Below, one piece after another: positions 47,359 to 56,810 of a DNA stretch of 64,000 nucleotides. The number at the start of each line of letters is the position of its first letter. Positions within the stretch are counted from its first letter, which is position 1. Location: NCBI RefSeq assembly GCF_900007165.1, contig NZ_CYGY02000013.1, forward strand, positions 1-64,000. The letters are read 5' to 3'. The DNA is from Paraburkholderia piptadeniae (GTDB lineage Bacteria > Pseudomonadota > Gammaproteobacteria > Burkholderiales > Burkholderiaceae). The position numbers were made by a program, and so were the translations under genes. Below the pieces are notes generated by a model that ran no database searches, was not told the DNA's origin, and saw only the letters and a list, made by a program, of their open reading frames with translations.

Positions 47359-48234
47359 TCAGTTCGGACGCTGCGACGAGCGTGCCGGATTGCCCATTCC
47401 GCGCATCGCGCGGTACGCCCAGAACACGTACCCGGAAAAACCGTACAGCACGAAGAGGCCGAACAGCATCAACGGCGGGTCCGACGATACCAGCACGAAC
47501 GCGACCACCACCAGCAGGATCGCCGCGAAAGGCACGCGATGGCGCACGTCGAGCGCCTTGCCGCTGTAGAACGGCGCGTTCGACACCATCGTGACGCCCG
47601 CGTAGATGGTCAGCGCGAACGCGACCCACGGCAGCCACACGAGCTTGAGCGGCACGCGGTTGTCGGTGGCTAGCCACACGAAGCCCGCGATCAGCGCGGC
47701 TGCTGCCGGGCTCGGCATGCCCTGGAAGAAGCGCTTGTCGACGACGCCGATGTTCGTGTTGAAGCGCGCGAGACGCAGCGCCGCGCCCGAGCAGTAGACG
47801 AACGCCGCAAGCCAGCCCCAGCGGCCGAGATCCTTGAGAATCCACTCGTACATCACGAGCGCCGGCGCGACGCCGAACGACACCATGTCCGACAGGCTGT
47901 CGAACTGCTCGCCAAATGCGCTCTGGGTATGCGTCATGCGCGCGACGCGGCCGTCCATGCCGTCGAGCACCATCGCGACGAAAATCGCGATCGCCGCGAC
48001 TTCGAAGCGTACGTTCATTGCCTGCACGACAGCGAAGAAGCCGCAAAAGAGCGCGGCCGTCGTGAACGCGTTCGGCAGCAGATAGATGCCGCGCTTGCGC
48101 AGGAATTGCTGGCGCGCGGCGCGCCGGCTGTCGATCACGGCTGATTCCGCGACGACAGGCGGCTTGTTGCGCCGGAACGGACGCGGCTGCGGCGTACCGC
48201 TGCTGCGAGGACGACGCGATTTGAATGCGGCCAT
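47359..48234 (-). CDS. pssA: CDP-diacylglycerol-serine O-phosphatidyltransferase
   Basis: This 291-residue membrane enzyme makes phosphatidylserine from CDP-diacylglycerol and serine. The CDP-alcohol phosphatidyltransferase motif DG-x2-AR-x8-G-x3-D-x3-D is visible as LDGMDGRVARMTHTQSAFGEQ followed by FDSLSDMVSFG. About eight hydrophobic helices are present. It is the membrane type (PssA type II), not the soluble E. coli type. The ATG at 48234 has a GGGAGGG ribosome binding site. It lies 19 bp after psd. Confidence 0.93.
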   Translation of the reverse strand: MAAFKSRRPRSSGTPQPRPFRRNKPPVVAESAVIDSRRAARQQFLRKRGIYLLPNAFTTAALFCGFFAVVQAMNVRFEVAAIAIFVAMVLDGMDGRVARMTHTQSAFGEQFDSLSDMVSFGVAPALVMYEWILKDLGRWGWLAAFVYCSGAALRLARFNTNIGVVDKRFFQGMPSPAAAALIAGFVWLATDNRVPLKLVWLPWVAFALTIYAGVTMVSNAPFYSGKALDVRHRVPFAAILLVVVAFVLVSSDPPLMLFGLFVLYGFSGYVFWAYRAMRGMGNPARSSQRPN

Positions 48235-48253
48235 CGAACCCTCCCTGTGCCGC

Positions 48254-48892
48254 TTATAGCTCAGCCAGAATCGTGGACGACGCCGACACCTTCTCGCCGA
48301 TCGACACACGCGGACGGCTGCCCATGGGCAAATACACGTCGACGCGCGAACCGAAGCGGATGAAGCCATAGCGCTGACCGCGCGTCAGCGGCTCGCCCGC
48401 TCTCACGTAGCAAAGAATGCGCCGCGCGATCAGACCGGCGATCTGCACGGAGGTCACGGTCGCGCCGCTCGCGGTTTCGATGACAATCGCGTTACGTTCG
48501 TTTTCCGTCGACGCCTTGTCGACAGCCGCATTCAGATACGCGCCCGGAAAGTACTCGACCTTCGAGATCGCGCCATCGACGGGCGAGCGCTGCGAGTGCA
48601 CGTTGAACACGTTCATGAACACGCTGATCTTCAGCGCTTCGCGGTTTGCATACGGATCATGCGCGGTTTCGACGGCGACGATGCGGCCATCGGCCGGGCA
48701 CAGCACCGCGTTCGCCTGGGTCGGAATGGGACGGGCAGGATCGCGGAAAAACTGCACGATGAAGATGACCAACAGCCAGAAAATCCAGGCAATGCCGAAC
48801 CCTGCGACGAAGTGGATCAACAACGCAACGACGACCGCGACGGCGATGAACGGCCAGCCTTCGCGCGCGATGATCGGATGGGGGTAATTCAT
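48254..48892 (-). CDS. psd: Phosphatidylserine decarboxylase proenzyme
   Basis: This 212-residue proenzyme of the short type makes phosphatidylethanolamine from phosphatidylserine. Self-cleavage should occur at the G181-S182 bond in [12 protein letters not shown], giving the pyruvoyl group on the small subunit. Two N-terminal hydrophobic helices (about residues 13-50) anchor it in the inner membrane. [14 protein letters not shown] is a conserved stretch with active-site His residues. It lies downstream of ilvC and just before pssA, its substrate supplier. Confidence 0.93.
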   Translation of the reverse strand: MNYPHPIIAREGWPFIAVAVVVALLIHFVAGFGIAWIFWLLVIFIVQFFRDPARPIPTQANAVLCPADGRIVAVETAHDPYANREALKISVFMNVFNVHSQRSPVDGAISKVEYFPGAYLNAAVDKASTENERNAIVIETASGATVTSVQIAGLIARRILCYVRAGEPLTRGQRYGFIRFGSRVDVYLPMGSRPRVSIGEKVSASSTILAEL

Positions 48893-48931
48893 AAGTGGGT
48901 TCAGTCTTTTGGAAAACCGTAGGATAGCAAA

Positions 48932-48963
48932 AGCCGTCCAGGGTTCAGCACACCTGGACGGCT
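48932..48963. terminator. Hairpin terminator between ilvC and psd
   Basis: A perfect 11-bp stem, AGCCGTCCAGG (48932-48942) with its complement at 48953-48963, has T-rich sequence on both sides (CTTTTG on the minus strand). It should end or reduce ilvBNC transcription, so psd-pssA depends on read-through or a promoter in a very short gap. Confidence 0.75.
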
Positions 48964-49014
48964 TTTTGATGCTTCCGGCGCATTTCGTGCGCCGGAGTGC
49001 GAAAAACAGGCAGA

Positions 49015-50635
<1,621 letters not shown>

Positions 50636-50755
50636 GTTCGCTTCTTCCAGATGTCGATGCAGGCGATGCGCGCCCTTATGCGATTTGCCGCCGCTCCATC
50701 CGCTCCCGCCTTTTGTGAAGACGCGCATGACGAAGCCGGCGCACAAACGCGCTCG

Positions 50756-52519
50756 TTATAGATCTTCCGACCCGAGGAGCATCTCCGTGATGCCCTTGCC
50801 GGCCTGAACCATCGGCCAGACGTTTTCGGTCGGATCGGTCTGGAAGTCGAGAAACACCGTGCGATCTTTCAGGCGCAGCGCTTCCTTCAGCGCCGGCTCG
50901 ACATCCGCGGTCTTTTCGATGCGCATGCCGACGTGCCCGTACGCTTCGGCGAGCTTCACGAAATCGGGCAGCGCATCCATGTACGAATGCGAATAGCGCT
51001 TGCTGTATTCGATCTGCTGCCACTGGCGCACCATGCCCAGATAGCGGTTGTTGAGCGAAACGATCTTGACGGGCGTGTCGTACTGCTTGCAGGTTGACAG
51101 CTCCTGGATGCACATCTGGATCGAGCCTTCGCCCGTGATGCAGACGACGTCGTCGTCCGGATGCGCCATCTTGACGCCCATCGCCGCCGGCAGGCCGAAG
51201 CCCATTGTGCCGAGGCCACCCGAGTTGATCCAGCGGCGCGGCTTGTTGAAGCGGTAGAACTGCGCGGCCCACATCTGATGCTGGCCCACGTCCGAGCACA
51301 CGAACGCGTTGCCGTCCGTCAGCTCCCACAGCTTTTCGACCACGTACTGCGGCTTGATGATTTCGCTTGCGCGGTCGTACTTCAGGCAGTCTTTCGAGCG
51401 CCAGCCTTCGATGTCCTTCCACCACGCGGCGAGCGCTTCCGTGTCCGGGCCATGCTCGGCCGTCTGCAACTGCTCGATCAGCTCCTTCAGCACTTCCTTC
51501 ACGTCGCCGACGATCGGAATGTCGACCTTCACGCGCTTCGAAATCGACGACGGATCGATGTCGATGTGAATGATCTTGCGCGGACGCGACGCGAAGTGAG
51601 CGGGATCGCCGATCACGCGGTCGTCGAAGCGCGCGCCGATCGCGATCAGCACGTCGCAGTGCTGCATCGCCATGTTGGCTTCGTATGTGCCGTGCATGCC
51701 GAGCATGCCGAGGAATTTCTTGTCCGAGGCGCGATAGCCGCCGAGACCCATCAGCGTGTTCGTGACGGGATAGCCGAGCAGATCGGCGAACTGGTTCAGC
51801 TCACGCGACGCGTCCGCGAGAATGATGCCGCCGCCCGTGTAGATGTATGGGCGCTTCGCGGACAGCAAGAGCGCGACGGCCTTGCGGATCTGGCCCGAGT
51901 GGCCCTTCGTGACGGGGTTGTACGAGCGCAGCGATACGCTCTTCAGCGGCTCGTACTGGCAAGGCGCCTTCGACACGTCCTTCGGAATGTCGATCAGCAC
52001 GGGGCCGGGCCGGCCGGTACGGGCGATATAGAAAGCTTTCTTGACGGTGGCGGCGAGATCGCGCACGTCCTTCACGAGGAAGTTGTGCTTCACGCACGGA
52101 CGCGTGATGCCGACCGTATCGCACTCCTGAAACGCATCCTGGCCGATCGCGGCAGTCGGCACCTGGCCGCTGATGATCACCATCGGGATCGAGTCCATAT
52201 AGGCCGTCGCGATGCCCGTCACCGCATTGGTGACGCCGGGGCCGGAGGTCACGAGGCACACGCCGACCTTGCCGGTCGAGCGCGAGTAGGCGTCGGCGGC
52301 ATGAACCGCGGCCTGCTCGTGGCGCACGAGGATGTGCTGGAACTTGTCCTGCTTGTACAGCTCGTCGTAGATGTAGAGTACCGAGCCGCCGGGATAGCCC
52401 CAGACAAACTCGACGTCTTCGTCGGCCAGTGCCTTCATGAGCACGGTGGCGCCGATCGAGTCAGCTTCGTGAGGGGGTGTGGTATCCGACGTGGAGAATT
52501 CCGCGCTGGGCATATTCAT
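50756..52519 (-). CDS. ilvB: Acetolactate synthase large (catalytic) subunit
   Basis: This 587-residue thiamine diphosphate enzyme joins two pyruvates, or pyruvate and 2-ketobutyrate. The activating glutamate lies in VRHEQAAVHAADAYSRSTGKVG. The cofactor-binding segment reads CITGEGSIQMCIQELSTC, and FAD-contacting GMLGMHGTYEANMAMQ is present. The first 25 residues are a Ser/Thr-rich extension. The name ilvI is used for the same family in some genomes. It is the first gene of the operon, with a near-consensus promoter upstream. Confidence 0.96.
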   Translation of the reverse strand: MNMPSAEFSTSDTTPPHEADSIGATVLMKALADEDVEFVWGYPGGSVLYIYDELYKQDKFQHILVRHEQAAVHAADAYSRSTGKVGVCLVTSGPGVTNAVTGIATAYMDSIPMVIISGQVPTAAIGQDAFQECDTVGITRPCVKHNFLVKDVRDLAATVKKAFYIARTGRPGPVLIDIPKDVSKAPCQYEPLKSVSLRSYNPVTKGHSGQIRKAVALLLSAKRPYIYTGGGIILADASRELNQFADLLGYPVTNTLMGLGGYRASDKKFLGMLGMHGTYEANMAMQHCDVLIAIGARFDDRVIGDPAHFASRPRKIIHIDIDPSSISKRVKVDIPIVGDVKEVLKELIEQLQTAEHGPDTEALAAWWKDIEGWRSKDCLKYDRASEIIKPQYVVEKLWELTDGNAFVCSDVGQHQMWAAQFYRFNKPRRWINSGGLGTMGFGLPAAMGVKMAHPDDDVVCITGEGSIQMCIQELSTCKQYDTPVKIVSLNNRYLGMVRQWQQIEYSKRYSHSYMDALPDFVKLAEAYGHVGMRIEKTADVEPALKEALRLKDRTVFLDFQTDPTENVWPMVQAGKGITEMLLGSEDL

Positions 52520-52666
52520 CGTTCACCTTTCGAATTTTCGGCAAAAAATTGATCGGGTGCTCTCTGCCGGGCTTGTGGCTCGGGTTCAAGCGGCGCGTCC
52601 AGTTTGACAGGCGAGCTTCTTGGGCTCGACTCAAATGAGACAAGTCACTTATGTTGCGAACCGTAG

Positions 52667-52695
52667 ACAATATCTACGATGCGTCCAATGGTCAA
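52667..52695 (-). promoter_or_regulatory. ilvBNC promoter
   Basis: On the minus strand a -35 box TTGACC (52690-52695) and a -10 box TATTGT (52667-52672) have 17-bp spacing. They are about 150 bp upstream of ilvB. The leader between them and ilvB shows no leucine-, valine- or isoleucine-rich small frame. Confidence 0.7.
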
Positions 52696-52916
52696 GCAAA
52701 TATTTCCATGATTGACGGCGACTGCCCTTCCGTCGTCCACTTCTGACCGCTTTGCCCAAGCTCATGAAGGATGGATAAAGCTCGACCGAAGGCTGGATGC
52801 AAGCCGCACGGTTGCCGCGTTTTTTCCCGATTCGCGCGAAAGTTTGTTAGCATCCGCGAGTTTTACGACATTTTTCGACCGATTCCGCGCACACTCGCTG
52901 CGCCGACCCCCAACGG
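52696..52916. other. Intergenic region upstream of the sigma factor gene
   Basis: This is the plus-strand side of the divergent ilvB/sigma factor gap. I see no gene and no repeat. AT-rich patches near 52820-52880 may hold the sigma factor promoter, but I cannot assign boxes with confidence. Confidence 0.3.
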
Positions 52917-53480
52917 ATGGCATCAGACAAGGAACTCGCCGATTTTCTGGCGGGCGTCGAAAGGCGCGCGTTCAAGCAGACGGTCTACGCCGTGCGGGAC
53001 GATGACGCGTCGCTCGACATCGTGCAGGACGCGATGATCAAGCTCGCCGAAAAATACGGCGACCGCCCTGCCGCCGAACTGCCACTTTTATTTCAGCGTA
53101 TTCTCCAGAATGCGATGCACGACTATTTCCGTCGGCAAAAGGTGCGCAACACCTGGGTGACGCTGTTCTCGTCGTTAGGCAATGCCGAAGACGAGGACTT
53201 CGACCCGCTGGAGACGTTCGAAAGCCAGGACGGCGCAACGGGCGCGGAAAGCGGCGAGCAGCAGCTCGAGCGCGAGCAGGTGCTGCAGTTGATCGACGAC
53301 GAGATCCAAAAATTACCGGCACGTCAACGGGAAGCGTTTCTGATGCGTTACTGGGAAGATATGGATGTCGCTGAGACTGCTGCCGCGATGGGCTGCTCGG
53401 AAGGCAGTGTCAAAACCCACTGCTCGCGAGCCACGCACACGCTGGCGCATGCGCTCAAGGCCAAAGGAATCACGCTATGA
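52917..53480 (+). CDS. ECF-like RNA polymerase sigma factor
   Basis: This 187-residue sigma-70 family protein has region 2 at about residues 10-80 (DIVQDAMIKLAEKYGDRPAAELPLLFQRILQNAMHDYFRRQ) and region 4 at about 125-180 with LPARQREAFLMRYWEDMDVAETAAAMGCSEGSVKTH. A flexible acidic linker (NAEDEDFDPLETFESQDGATGAES) joins them. It should direct RNA polymerase to a small set of promoters. The next gene overlaps its stop codon and codes for a membrane protein, the usual place for an anti-sigma factor. There is no strong ribosome binding site before the ATG. Confidence 0.87.
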   Translation: MASDKELADFLAGVERRAFKQTVYAVRDDDASLDIVQDAMIKLAEKYGDRPAAELPLLFQRILQNAMHDYFRRQKVRNTWVTLFSSLGNAEDEDFDPLETFESQDGATGAESGEQQLEREQVLQLIDDEIQKLPARQREAFLMRYWEDMDVAETAAAMGCSEGSVKTHCSRATHTLAHALKAKGITL

Positions 53481-53905
53481 GCTCCGCTCTCGAAATAAAA
53501 GAAATCGAGTTTGCGCGGCAGCTTCGCCGTGCGCTCGACGAAAACGCTGCCCGCATTCCGACCGCCACTACCGACCGGCTCGCCGCCGCGCGCCATGCCG
53601 CGCTCGCCCGCAAGAAGCCCGAAGCCGTGCATGCGCCCGCCTTCGTGCCTGTCTTCGTCGGCGCCGGCACGCTGGCGGGCATGCCGCAACCGGAAGCGTC
53701 GCGCCGCCTGCCGCGCCTGCGCAAGCTCGCGCTCGCGTGGCCGCTGCTTGCGCTCGTCGTCGGCCTCGCGGGCATCGCGTGGTGGGAAGACCACCAGCGC
53801 ACGGCCGAACTCGCCGATATCGACGCCGCCATGCTGAGCGACGACCTGCCGCTCAATGCCTATCTCGACCACGGGTTCAACGCGTATCTGACGCGCAACC
53901 ACTGA
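53477..53905 (+). CDS. DUF3619 family membrane protein, possible anti-sigma factor
   Basis: This 142-residue protein has a cytoplasmic N-terminal part of about 80 residues, one membrane helix at about 83-102 (WPLLALVVGLAGIAWW) and an acidic C-terminal tail that would lie in the periplasm. It matches DUF3619, found beside this sigma factor in Burkholderiales. Start and stop overlap the sigma factor gene (ATGA). The layout fits a single-pass anti-sigma factor, but no known anti-sigma motif such as a zinc HxxxCxxC is present. The role is inferred. Confidence 0.75.
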   Translation: MSSALEIKEIEFARQLRRALDENAARIPTATTDRLAAARHAALARKKPEAVHAPAFVPVFVGAGTLAGMPQPEASRRLPRLRKLALAWPLLALVVGLAGIAWWEDHQRTAELADIDAAMLSDDLPLNAYLDHGFNAYLTRNH

Positions 53906-53922
53906 CCGCGGAGATTTGACGG

Positions 53923-54696
53923 GTGAGTTACAAGCGCGGCCTCGCCGTTGTGTCCGGATGCGTGATCGCAGCCCTAGTGTCATTCGCCGCCACCTTTCCG
54001 CGCTTCTATCCGACACCCACGCCGGCCGCGGCGCCCGCCGCCGCCGGCGCGCCCGCGAAGCCAGCGGCCGCCCCCGCGCTGACCGTCGAACTGCCTGCTC
54101 TGCCGACGTCGAGCAGCCCGCTTGCGTGGGCGAAGCTGACCAGTTCCGAGCACGTGGCACTCGCGCCTTTCGCGTCGCAGTGGGACGGCTTCAGCGAAGA
54201 ACGCAAACGCAAGTGGCTGAAAATCGCGTCGCGCTACCCGAAGATGACACCCGAAGCGCAAAAGCGGCTCCACGAGCGGATGACGGAATGGGTGCGCATG
54301 ACACCCGAGCAGCGGCGTGTCGCGCGCGAGAACTACCAGGTGTCGAAGGAACTGCCGCGCGAGGCGCGTCAGAACGCGTGGAAGGCGTATCAGCAACTCT
54401 CCGAAGAACAGAAGCAGAAGCTCGCCGCGAGCGAGCACAAGCGGCGCCCCACTGTCGTCAGCGCGCCGCCTTCCGGCAAGTCCGAGATCAAGGACATCAA
54501 CCGTCTCGTCAACGGCAAGGACAAGCTCGCGAGCGTGCCCCTGCCGCCGGCAGCGGGTGCATCGGCGGGCGCGGCGGGGGGCATGGCGCCCGCGCCGGGC
54601 GCGCCTGCCGTTCCCGCCGCCGGCAGCAGCTTCGTTCCGGCGTCGCCGACGCCCGTCTCGCCTTCCGACGCGCCGTCGATCTTCAACGGCTCATAA
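53923..54696 (+). CDS. DUF3106 domain protein
   Basis: This 257-residue protein has an N-terminal signal-like helix (about residues 6-30) and an Ala/Pro-rich spacer. A helical domain (about 70-165) follows, with repeats of the form W-x2-L-x-P-x-R-K-x-K-W and MTPEQRRVARENYQVSKELPREARQNAW. This is the DUF3106 pattern of periplasmic proteins related in style to Spy/CpxP-like helical sensors. The function is not established. The start is a GTG at 53923 with CGGAG upstream. It is third in the sigma factor operon, 17 bp after DUF3619. Confidence 0.75.
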   Translation: MSYKRGLAVVSGCVIAALVSFAATFPRFYPTPTPAAAPAAAGAPAKPAAAPALTVELPALPTSSSPLAWAKLTSSEHVALAPFASQWDGFSEERKRKWLKIASRYPKMTPEAQKRLHERMTEWVRMTPEQRRVARENYQVSKELPREARQNAWKAYQQLSEEQKQKLAASEHKRRPTVVSAPPSGKSEIKDINRLVNGKDKLASVPLPPAAGASAGAAGGMAPAPGAPAVPAAGSSFVPASPTPVSPSDAPSIFNGS

Positions 54697-54704
54697 TCTC
54701 CCGC

Positions 54705-54723
54705 GAGCCCGCGCCGCGGGCTC
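54705..54723 (+). terminator. Weak hairpin before the RDD gene
   Basis: GAGCCCG (54705-54711) pairs with CGGGCTC (54717-54723) over a five-base loop. There is no T-run, so it may lower rather than stop transcription into the RDD gene. Confidence 0.4.
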
Positions 54724-54748
54724 TTCAACGGCAACCGAGGCCCCGCCC

Positions 54749-55282
54749 GTGTCCACTTCCGTCGACTCCGCAGCCCTGCCGCCCAAGCCCGACTCCCCCG
54801 AAGTCGCCGCGCCCACCGTGCGCAGGCGTCTTGCGACGCTGATGTACGAAGGCGTGCTGCTGTTCGGCGTGGTGTTCTTCGCGGGTTATCTGTTCAGCAC
54901 GCTCACGCAGCAGCGCAACGGGCTCGTGCATCACAACTGGCTCGCGGCGTGGGTCGCTCTGGTGGTCGGCGTGTATTTCGTCTGGTTCTGGACGCACGGC
55001 GGACAGACATTGCCGATGAAGACGTGGCGGCTGCGCGTCGTCTGCGCGAGGGATGGCGAGCGCCTGTCGGTGCCGCGCGCCGTTCTCCGCTATGTGTTCG
55101 CGTGGCTGTGGTTCATGCCGCCGCTCGCGCTGCATCCGCTGCTCGGGCTCGCCGTGCCGCAAACGTTGATCGTGGCCGCCGTGTGGTTCGTCCTGTACGC
55201 GGCCATAGGCCGGCTCGGCGCGAGCCGGCAGTTCCTGCACGACCGCCTGGCCGGCACGCAGATCGTTTCATTGTCGCGCTGA
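54749..55282 (+). CDS. RDD family membrane protein
   Basis: This 177-residue protein has three or four hydrophobic helices and the RDD domain pattern. RRRLATLMYEGVLLFGVVF is at the start, GGQTLPMKTWRLRVV lies in the middle, and LHDRLAGTQIVSL is at the end. The name-giving Arg-Asp-Asp is replaced by Arg-x-x-Tyr-Glu here, as in many members. The function is unknown; ion transport has been proposed for some members. A GTG at 54749 is the chosen start. It ends the sigma factor gene run. Confidence 0.8.
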   Translation: MSTSVDSAALPPKPDSPEVAAPTVRRRLATLMYEGVLLFGVVFFAGYLFSTLTQQRNGLVHHNWLAAWVALVVGVYFVWFWTHGGQTLPMKTWRLRVVCARDGERLSVPRAVLRYVFAWLWFMPPLALHPLLGLAVPQTLIVAAVWFVLYAAIGRLGASRQFLHDRLAGTQIVSLSR

Positions 55283-55438
55283 CGCGTTGGGCTGCGATCA
55301 AAGGTCTTCGCCGCTGCCCACCCTCCTGCTTTAGCGCACGCTTACGCTCGCCTCACGCGCGCGGCGTCCACGACCGCGCCTTCTCACTTCGATGCACACC
55401 GCCCAGGCGCGCGCACATGCAAGCGCTGCCGCCAACAC

Positions 55439-56791
55439 TCACGGCCGCGCCTTCTCCTCGCGCCCCGGCGCATTCATGACCACGCGCCGGCCGCGCAGGC
55501 GCGCGAGCATCGTTTGCGGATTCAGCCGCGTCTGCTGCAGGAACACCGCGACGACGATGATGAGCCCCTTCAGCACCAGCTGCGTATTGCTGTCGATGTT
55601 GTTGAGCAGCAGGATGTTGCCGAGAAAGCCGAAGATCAGCACACCCGCCACCGTCCCCGCGATCCGTCCGACGCCGCCCATCAGGCTCGTTCCGCCGATC
55701 ACCACGGCCGCGATCGCATCGAGTTCCCAGCCGACGCCCGCATCCGCCTTCCCTTGCCGGTACTGCGCCGCGTACAGCACGCCCACCAGCGCCGCGAGCA
55801 TGCCAGAAATCGCATACGCGGCGATCTTGTGGCGATCGACCTTGAGCCCCGAGATGCGCGCGCACTTCTCGTTGCCGCCGATCGCATACAGGTACTTGCC
55901 GAACACCGTGCGATTGAGCACGAAGTCCGCGATCAGCGCGATCACGATGAAAAAGAGCGCGGGCACGGGCACGATACCGAACAGCAGCGCGCGCAGATTT
56001 TCGATGTCGGTGGTCGCGTTGCTGCCGCTGTAGATCGAATAAACGGCCGTATCCTGTCCTGCGACGAGCCGCGCGACGCCCATCACGCCGACCATCGCCG
56101 CGAGCGTCACGATGAACGGCTGCATGCGTCCGCGCGTGATCATGAAGCCATTGAGCGCGCCGATCGCGAGGCCCGCGAGCGGCACCATCCAGAGCACGGT
56201 CAGCAGCGACACCTTCTGCGGCAACTGATGCCACGCGTAGCCGCACGCGATCAACGCGACGAGCGCGGCGACACCCGCGCGAACGGCGCGATGCCGCTCG
56301 CCTCGCGGTCCGCCTACATGAACGCCAGCATGAGCGCCTGCATGCGCGCCGCCCGCATGCAATCCCGCACGCATGCGCCGCACGAACATGCCGCCCGCCA
56401 TATAGACGACGGCGAACACGCTCGCGGCATCGAGTGCGAGCGACGTCCACGAAGCCGCGTTGCTGCCGGGCGTGGTGAGCAGGATCGCGGTGAGCACACT
56501 GCCAAAGCCCATCACCGAGCCGACGGACAGATCGATGCCCGCCGTGATGATCACGAGCGTCATGCCGACCGACATCACGCCGACGTTCGCCACCTGCCGA
56601 AACACATCGGAGAAATTCGCCGACGACAGAAAGATATTGCTGCCGTCCGCGGCATGCGGCGAAGTCAGCGCGCCGAGCGCGAGCAGCACGATCAGCCCGA
56701 GGTAGTACTTCACGTTCGTCAGCCACGCGCGCAGACGCTGCTGCCGCGTGTCGGACACTGCGTTCATCGGATGTTCATTGGTCTTCAGCAT
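55439..56791 (-). CDS. Sugar ABC transporter permease with a low-complexity insert
   Basis: This 450-residue membrane protein belongs to the ribose/xylose/galactofuranose (RbsC-like) permease family. Canonical stretches are VGMTLVIITAGIDLSVGS, GALNGFMITRGRMQPFIVTL, and AIAAVVIGGTSLMGGVGRIAGT. The usual length is about 320-340 residues. The excess comes from an insert at about residues 105-195, including an Arg/His/Ala/Gly-rich patch (residues 140-170, with repeated AGAHAG), between two canonical helices. No frame break is visible. The ATG at 56791 has GGAG eight bases upstream; an ATG eight codons later is possible. Confidence 0.85.
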   Translation of the reverse strand: MLKTNEHPMNAVSDTRQQRLRAWLTNVKYYLGLIVLLALGALTSPHAADGSNIFLSSANFSDVFRQVANVGVMSVGMTLVIITAGIDLSVGSVMGFGSVLTAILLTTPGSNAASWTSLALDAASVFAVVYMAGGMFVRRMRAGLHAGGAHAGAHAGVHVGGPRGERHRAVRAGVAALVALIACGYAWHQLPQKVSLLTVLWMVPLAGLAIGALNGFMITRGRMQPFIVTLAAMVGVMGVARLVAGQDTAVYSIYSGSNATTDIENLRALLFGIVPVPALFFIVIALIADFVLNRTVFGKYLYAIGGNEKCARISGLKVDRHKIAAYAISGMLAALVGVLYAAQYRQGKADAGVGWELDAIAAVVIGGTSLMGGVGRIAGTVAGVLIFGFLGNILLLNNIDSNTQLVLKGLIIVVAVFLQQTRLNPQTMLARLRGRRVVMNAPGREEKARP

Positions 56792-56810
56792 GTTCGGGGC
56801 TCCATCGGCA

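Noticed and set aside
46970..48046. A 358-codon minus-strand frame running through pssA into the leuA leader
   Set aside because: It is out of phase with pssA and arginine-rich; the pssA frame has clear family motifs.
52461..52670. Small frame at the ilvB promoter as an ilv leader peptide
   Set aside because: It overlaps the ilvB start, has no cluster of Val, Leu or Ile codons, and is rich in Arg and Ser.
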